From: Comamonadaceae bacterium
GTDB lineage: Bacteria > Pseudomonadota > Gammaproteobacteria > Burkholderiales > Burkholderiaceae_C
Assembly (NCBI GenBank): GCA_947454695.1
Contig: CANGMW010000072.1
Coordinates: 1-10,231, forward strand
Reading direction: 5' to 3'
Length of the DNA: 10,231 bases
In this document: one piece after another, positions 6,502 through 10,231 of the stretch
Layout: the number at the start of each line of letters is the position of its first letter
Position numbering within the stretch: the first letter of the stretch is position 1
Position numbers and translations under genes: made by a program
Notes under the pieces: generated by a model
What the model was told of the DNA's origin: nothing
Database searches by the model: none
What the model saw: only the letters and a program-made list of their open reading frames with translations

Positions 6502-7509
6502 ATGTCTGAGCAAGCCCTCTCCAAAGTCTGCATCTACGGCGCAGGGGCCATCGGCGGCTGGATCGGCGCGGGTTTAGCCAGCGCCGGTTGTGAAGTGAGC
6601 GTGGTCGCGCGCGGCGCGACCTTGCAGGCTTTGCAAAGCCAGGGCCTGCAATTACAAACACGCTCGCCCGAAGGCACAGCGCTCACTCAAACGCACCAGG
6701 TACGCGTCAGCGCCACGCCTGCTACGCTGGGCGTGCAAGACCTGGTGGTCATTGCCGTCAAGGCACCGGCCTTGCTGGAGGTGGCGCGCCACATCGCGCC
6801 GCTGATCGGGCCCAACACCCTGGTGCTCACCGCTATGAACGGCGTGCCCTGGTGGTTTCTGCACGGCTTTGGGGGTGCGTTCGCAGGCCAGCGCTTGGCC
6901 TCGGTGGATGCCACCGGCGAGATTGGCGCCGCCATTCCCGCTGCGCAGGTGATCGGTTGCGTGGTGCATGCCAGTTGTTCGCAAAGTGCGCCAGGCGTGA
7001 TCCAGCACCACTTCGGCAACCGGCTCATCGTGGGCGAACCTTCGGGTCAGATCACCCCGCGCGTGCAAGCGCTAGTCGAGTTGCTCTCGCACAGCGGGTT
7101 TGAAGCCGTGCTGTCCGAGCAAATTCAAAAAGACACCTGGTACAAGCTGTGGGGCAATATGACCGTGAATCCGGTGAGCGCAATCACGGGGGCAACCACC
7201 GACCTGATTCTGGGCGACCCGCTGGTGCGCAGCTTCATTTCCAGCGTGATGCTGGAGGCCAAGGCCATCGGCGAGCGTTTGGGCATTCCGATTGACCAGA
7301 CAGCAGAAGACCGGCATGCCGTCACGCTCAAGCTGGGTGCGTTCAAAACCTCCATGCTGCAAGACGTCGAGGCCGGCCGCGCGGTCGAACTCGACGCGCT
7401 GGTGAGCGTGGTGCGTGAACTCGGCCAGCTCACCGGCGTGCCGACACCGCAAACCGACACACTCTTGGGACTGGCGCGTTTGCAGGCGCGTGTGCGCGGG
7501 CTTTACTGA
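6502..7509 (+). CDS. 2-dehydropantoate 2-reductase family oxidoreductase (ApbA/PanE-like)
   Basis: NADPH-dependent 2-oxo-acid reductase of the ketopantoate reductase family, 335 residues. An N-terminal Rossmann domain starts with YGAGAIGG at 12-19. The C-terminal helical domain carries KDTWYKLWGNMTVNPVSA (210-227), with the likely catalytic Lys215 and Asn219/Asn223. It also has TSMLQDVEAGRAVELDAL (283-300), with Ser284 and Glu296 spaced as in E. coli PanE (Ser244, Glu256). The core catalytic set is therefore complete. It is longer than E. coli PanE (about 303), with extra sequence around NGVPWWF (113-119) and the following stretch. The gene lies in a catabolic context beside an aldolase-like gene, not with panB/panC. 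It may reduce another branched or hydroxylated 2-oxo acid, or be a second pantoate enzyme; the window does not decide. The ribosome site is weak. Confidence 0.87.
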   Translation: MSEQALSKVCIYGAGAIGGWIGAGLASAGCEVSVVARGATLQALQSQGLQLQTRSPEGTALTQTHQVRVSATPATLGVQDLVVIAVKAPALLEVARHIAPLIGPNTLVLTAMNGVPWWFLHGFGGAFAGQRLASVDATGEIGAAIPAAQVIGCVVHASCSQSAPGVIQHHFGNRLIVGEPSGQITPRVQALVELLSHSGFEAVLSEQIQKDTWYKLWGNMTVNPVSAITGATTDLILGDPLVRSFISSVMLEAKAIGERLGIPIDQTAEDRHAVTLKLGAFKTSMLQDVEAGRAVELDALVSVVRELGQLTGVPTPQTDTLLGLARLQARVRGLY

Positions 7510-7553
7510 GTCAACTTCAACAGCCCACTTAAAACCAGCATCCGCAACGCCGC

Positions 7554-8459
7554 ATGAGCAATTCACCCTTGGCCATCAGCCGTACGGCCTTCATCACCTT
7601 GCTGGTACTGGCCTGGATTTTCGGTGCCAACCATGTGGCGGCCCGCGTGGCCTTCAACCACGGGGTGGATGTGTCCACCGCGGTGGCGGTGCGCAGCTTG
7701 GTCACCGCGGGTGTGGTGGCGTTGCTGGTGTTCTTGCAAAGTGTGCCGCGCACGCTCAGCCGTGGCGAAGTGCGTGTGCTGCTGGGCATCAGCGTGTTGC
7801 TGGGCATACAAAGTTTTGCGGTGTACTCGTCGGTGGCGCGTATTCCGGTGGCGTTGGCCCTGCTCACCTTCAACACCTACCCTTTGTGGACCTCCTTGTT
7901 TGCCCGACTGTTGTATGGGCATCGGCCCGAGCGCGCGGTGCTGCTGGCCATCCCCGTGCTCTTGTTCGGCTTGGTATTGGCCCTGGATGTGTTGGGCGCC
8001 GCCTCGGGCTTAGGCGCCGCCGCGCAATGGGGACGCATCGGCACCGGCGTGGCGTTTGCGCTGCTGGCCGGTGCGGTGTTCGGCTTAGCGCTGGTCTTGA
8101 CCCAACATGAAGTGGCCCAAGTGGATGGTCGTGTGCGCACGGTGTTCACCCTCGGCCTGGTGGGTTTGATAGGCTTGGTCGCGGTGGGTTTTCAAGGCGG
8201 CTTTCACCTGCCCACGGCAACGCCGGGCTGGTGGGGTTTGGCCCTGCTCTCACTGTGCTACGGCACCGCCTTCACCATCATGTTCACGCTCTTGCCCAAA
8301 CTCGGCGTGGTAGGCAGCTCACCCATTTTGAACATGGAGCCGGTGGCCGCTTTGGTCTTGGCCTGGTTGTTTTTGGATCAGGCCTTTGCGCCTTCGCAAG
8401 TGGCAGGTGCTTTGCTGGTGGTGGGCACGGTGATGGCACTGGGTTTGCGCCGGCGCTGA
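7554..8459 (+). CDS. EamA/DMT-superfamily transporter (first of two)
   Basis: Inner-membrane permease of the drug/metabolite transporter superfamily, 301 residues with ten predicted hydrophobic helices: about 9-29, 41-62, 73-92, 97-120, 128-148, 164-184, 196-214, 225-246, 250-275 and 281-298. The two EamA repeats are visible: the first starts near WIFGANHVAARVAF and ends near LDVLGA, the second runs from about 160 to 298 and includes the MEPVAALVLAWLFLDQ block at 261-276. That block is typical of the ninth helix of EamA exporters. Members export or import amino acids, nucleosides and other metabolites, and substrate cannot be predicted. It follows the reductase gene by 44 bases without a clear ribosome site and precedes a second EamA gene, so co-transcription is likely but unproven. 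Confidence 0.9.
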   Translation: MSNSPLAISRTAFITLLVLAWIFGANHVAARVAFNHGVDVSTAVAVRSLVTAGVVALLVFLQSVPRTLSRGEVRVLLGISVLLGIQSFAVYSSVARIPVALALLTFNTYPLWTSLFARLLYGHRPERAVLLAIPVLLFGLVLALDVLGAASGLGAAAQWGRIGTGVAFALLAGAVFGLALVLTQHEVAQVDGRVRTVFTLGLVGLIGLVAVGFQGGFHLPTATPGWWGLALLSLCYGTAFTIMFTLLPKLGVVGSSPILNMEPVAALVLAWLFLDQAFAPSQVAGALLVVGTVMALGLRRR

Positions 8460-8494
8460 TTGTTTTGGCGTTGTTCTAGAAAGCAAGATCGGCC

Positions 8495-9331
8495 ATGGCC
8501 CCACACGTGCTGCTGGTGGTGCTGTTCTCCGCTTTGCTGCATGCGGGCTGGAATGCGCTGGTGCGCTCGGGCGCAGACAAATTTCTCAGCACCTTGCTGG
8601 TGGTGGTGGGTGCGGGCGTCGCGAGCTTGCTGCTCCTGCCCTGGCTGCCTGTGCCCCACCCGAGCAGCTGGCCCTTCATTCTGGCCTCGGGCCTGATCCA
8701 TGTGCTGTATTTCCAACTGCTGGCCTTGTCCTACCGCAACGCGTCGCTGGGCGTGGCCTACCCGGTCATGCGCGGACTGGCGCCGGTGCTCACCGCACTC
8801 CTGTGTGTGCTGCTGCTGGGCGAGCGCCTGGCGGCACTGGCTTGGAGTGGCGTGGGTTTAATTTGTGGCGGCATCCTGCTGCTGGCGCTGGCCACCTTGC
8901 GGCAGCGGCAGGCCCGTGGTGCCGCCCTGGGTTTCGCGGTGGCCAATGCGTGCGTGATCGCCGGCTACACCGTGGTGGACGGCCAGGGTGCACGCGCCTC
9001 GGCCCATGCGCTGAGCTACACCGCCTGGGTGTTTGTGCTCACCGCCGTGTTCATGCTGGCCCTGACACTGGCGCGGCGCATCCCCCTGCCCCTGAAAACA
9101 TCGCACCTGCGCGTGGCGGCTTGGGGTGGTCTGGGCAGTTTGGCGTCCTACAGCCTGGTGCTGTGGGCCATGACGCAAGCACCGATTGCGCTGGTCGCCG
9201 CACTGCGGGAAATGTCGATTGTGTTTGCCGCGCTCATCGGTGTGCTCTTCCTCAAGGAATCGCCCGGACGCCTGCAAGGCGTCTGCGTGGTGCTGGTCTG
9301 TCTGGGCGTGATGTGCCTGCGACTGGCCTGA
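8495..9331 (+). CDS. EamA/DMT-superfamily transporter (second of two)
   Basis: Inner-membrane permease of 278 residues with about ten hydrophobic segments and two EamA repeats. The first repeat covers HAGWNALVRSGADK (16-29) to about 135, including RGLAPVLTALLCVLLLGERL at 93-112. The second covers about 143-278, including the LREMSIVFAALIGVLFLKE block at 237-255. The HAGWN start and the REMS motif put it in a different DMT subgroup from the upstream permease. The two genes share architecture but not obvious sequence identity, so this is not a recent tandem duplication. The start is 35 bases after the previous stop, with no strong ribosome site. The gene ends 10 bases before the stop of the convergent alanine racemase gene. 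Substrate unknown. Confidence 0.9.
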   Translation: MAPHVLLVVLFSALLHAGWNALVRSGADKFLSTLLVVVGAGVASLLLLPWLPVPHPSSWPFILASGLIHVLYFQLLALSYRNASLGVAYPVMRGLAPVLTALLCVLLLGERLAALAWSGVGLICGGILLLALATLRQRQARGAALGFAVANACVIAGYTVVDGQGARASAHALSYTAWVFVLTAVFMLALTLARRIPLPLKTSHLRVAAWGGLGSLASYSLVLWAMTQAPIALVAALREMSIVFAALIGVLFLKESPGRLQGVCVVLVCLGVMCLRLA

Positions 9332-9341
9332 AGCACTCTGC

Positions 9342-10231
9342 TCAGACCACCTGCACCGGCACGCGCGCAGCCAGCGCGCACATGAGCTCATAGCCCACCG
9401 TGCCCGAAGCACGCGCCACTTCGTCGATGGGCAAGAGTGCGCCCTGGCTGGACTGACCCCACAGTGTGACTTCACTGCCCACACCGGCTTGCGGCACCGG
9501 CGTGAGGTCCACCGTCAGGATGTCCATGCTCACGCGCCCCAAGGTGCGGCTGCGCACCCCGTCAATTAACACCGGCGCATCCTCGCTGGTGCGCATGTAG
9601 CCGTCGGCATAACCGCACGCCACCACGCCGATGCGCATGGGCTGCGGCGCGATGAAGGCTGAACCGTAACCCACGCTGTCACCCGCTTGCAAATCCTGCG
9701 TGGCCACGATGCGCGCGCGCAAAGACATGGCCGGCAGCAAGCCCCAGTCCTGCGCGGTGTGTGCCGGGTCATCGGGCGACGCGCCATACAGCAGCACGCC
9801 GGGGCGGATCCAGTCGGTCGCCAGGGCAGCGGGCGCTTGGGCGCCGAGGTGCCGCAAGATGGCCGCGCTGTTGCATAACGATCGCTCGCCCGGCAAATCT
9901 TGTGTGGCTTCTACAAAGGTGTGAACTTGCTGCGCGATGCCCTTGTCGGTATCCGCATCGCTGAAGTGGGTCATGAGCGAAATCTCTTCGACCTGCGGCA
10001 AGGCATTGAGCCGCGTCCAGGCAGCGCGGAACTGCGCCGGCTTGAAACCGAGGCGGTTCATGCCGCTGTTCATCTTGAGGAACACCCGGTGCGGCACATG
10101 GGTTTTGTGCACGGCCAGCATATCGATCTGTTCATTGCAATGCACGGTGTGCCACAGCCCCAGGCGTGAGCACAGTTCCAGATCGCGTTGCTCAAACGCG
10201 CCTTCGAGCAGCAGGATGGGCCCGCGCCAGC
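9342..10231 (-). CDS. alr: Alanine racemase, C-terminal part (gene runs off the right edge)
   Basis: PLP-dependent racemase that makes D-alanine for peptidoglycan, cytoplasmic. About 296 residues are present. The frame is open to the right edge, and the sequence to the right of the GTG at 10145 (RGPILLLEGAFEQRDLELC) is clearly part of the protein, so that GTG is not the start. Family blocks in order: PILLLEGAF, FLKMNSGMNRLGFKP, SLMTHFSDADTD, RPGVLLYGASP, a VGYGSAF block whose Tyr (codon 9666-9668) matches the catalytic Tyr265 of the Geobacillus enzyme, CGYADGY, LGRVSMDILTVDL, and GYELMCALAARVP near the C-terminus. The PLP-binding Lys region lies outside the window. It converges on the permease gene with 10 bases between stops. 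It is probably a housekeeping gene unrelated to the catabolic run. Confidence 0.95.
   Translation of the reverse strand, partial: WRGPILLLEGAFEQRDLELCSRLGLWHTVHCNEQIDMLAVHKTHVPHRVFLKMNSGMNRLGFKPAQFRAAWTRLNALPQVEEISLMTHFSDADTDKGIAQQVHTFVEATQDLPGERSLCNSAAILRHLGAQAPAALATDWIRPGVLLYGASPDDPAHTAQDWGLLPAMSLRARIVATQDLQAGDSVGYGSAFIAPQPMRIGVVACGYADGYMRTSEDAPVLIDGVRSRTLGRVSMDILTVDLTPVPQAGVGSEVTLWGQSSQGALLPIDEVARASGTVGYELMCALAARVPVQVV

Noticed and set aside
10146..10231. alr start at the GTG near 10145
   Set aside because: Reading on to the right edge gives conserved racemase sequence (PILLLEGAF), so the gene continues beyond the window.
1..10231. Mobile element, CRISPR array, tRNA or prophage signal
   Set aside because: No inverted terminal repeats, transposase or integrase motifs, regularly spaced repeats or tRNA-like cloverleaf were seen. 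Gene packing and codon use look uniform.

Overview
The window looks like part of a betaproteobacterial chromosome, most likely Burkholderiales and probably Comamonadaceae. The reasons are high G+C, tightly packed genes, a Bug/TctC-type periplasmic binding protein, and enzymes that resemble but clearly differ from the E. coli homoprotocatechuate enzymes. The taxonomic placement is inference. Comparisons with E. coli proteins are made from memory of those sequences, not from a search.

Positions 13-4576 carry the lower 4-hydroxyphenylacetate (homoprotocatechuate) meta-cleavage pathway in the order hpaE-hpaD-hpaF-hpaH-hpaI, all on the + strand. HpaD opens the ring of 3,4-dihydroxyphenylacetate. 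HpaE oxidises the semialdehyde, HpaF isomerises the product, HpaH hydrates the later dienoate-derived intermediate, and HpaI cleaves it to pyruvate and succinic semialdehyde. The decarboxylase/isomerase HpaG, needed between HpaF and HpaH, is not in the window. Neither is the HpaBC monooxygenase or a regulator; these probably lie to the left. The most notable anomaly is an in-frame TAG at codon 18 of hpaE (64-66) in an otherwise full-length and apparently intact gene.

Positions 4715-9331 continue on the same strand after a 138-base gap. They encode a Bug-family binding protein with a twin-arginine signal peptide, a class II aldolase/adducin-like protein (start overlapping the previous stop), a ketopantoate-reductase-family oxidoreductase, and two different EamA/DMT permeases. 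This set has no obvious single pathway. It may be an uptake and processing module for an organic acid, perhaps linked to the hpa genes, but that is inference.

Positions 9342-10231 hold the C-terminal part of an alanine racemase on the - strand, converging on the second permease and running off the right edge. No RNA genes, insertion sequences, CRISPR arrays, tandem repeats or convincing terminators were seen. No stretch longer than 300 bases lacks a gene; the longest gap is 4577-4714. I see no evidence of a wholly new system. The window is mainly an ordinary catabolic operon with an interrupted hpaE and a less understood downstream gene set.
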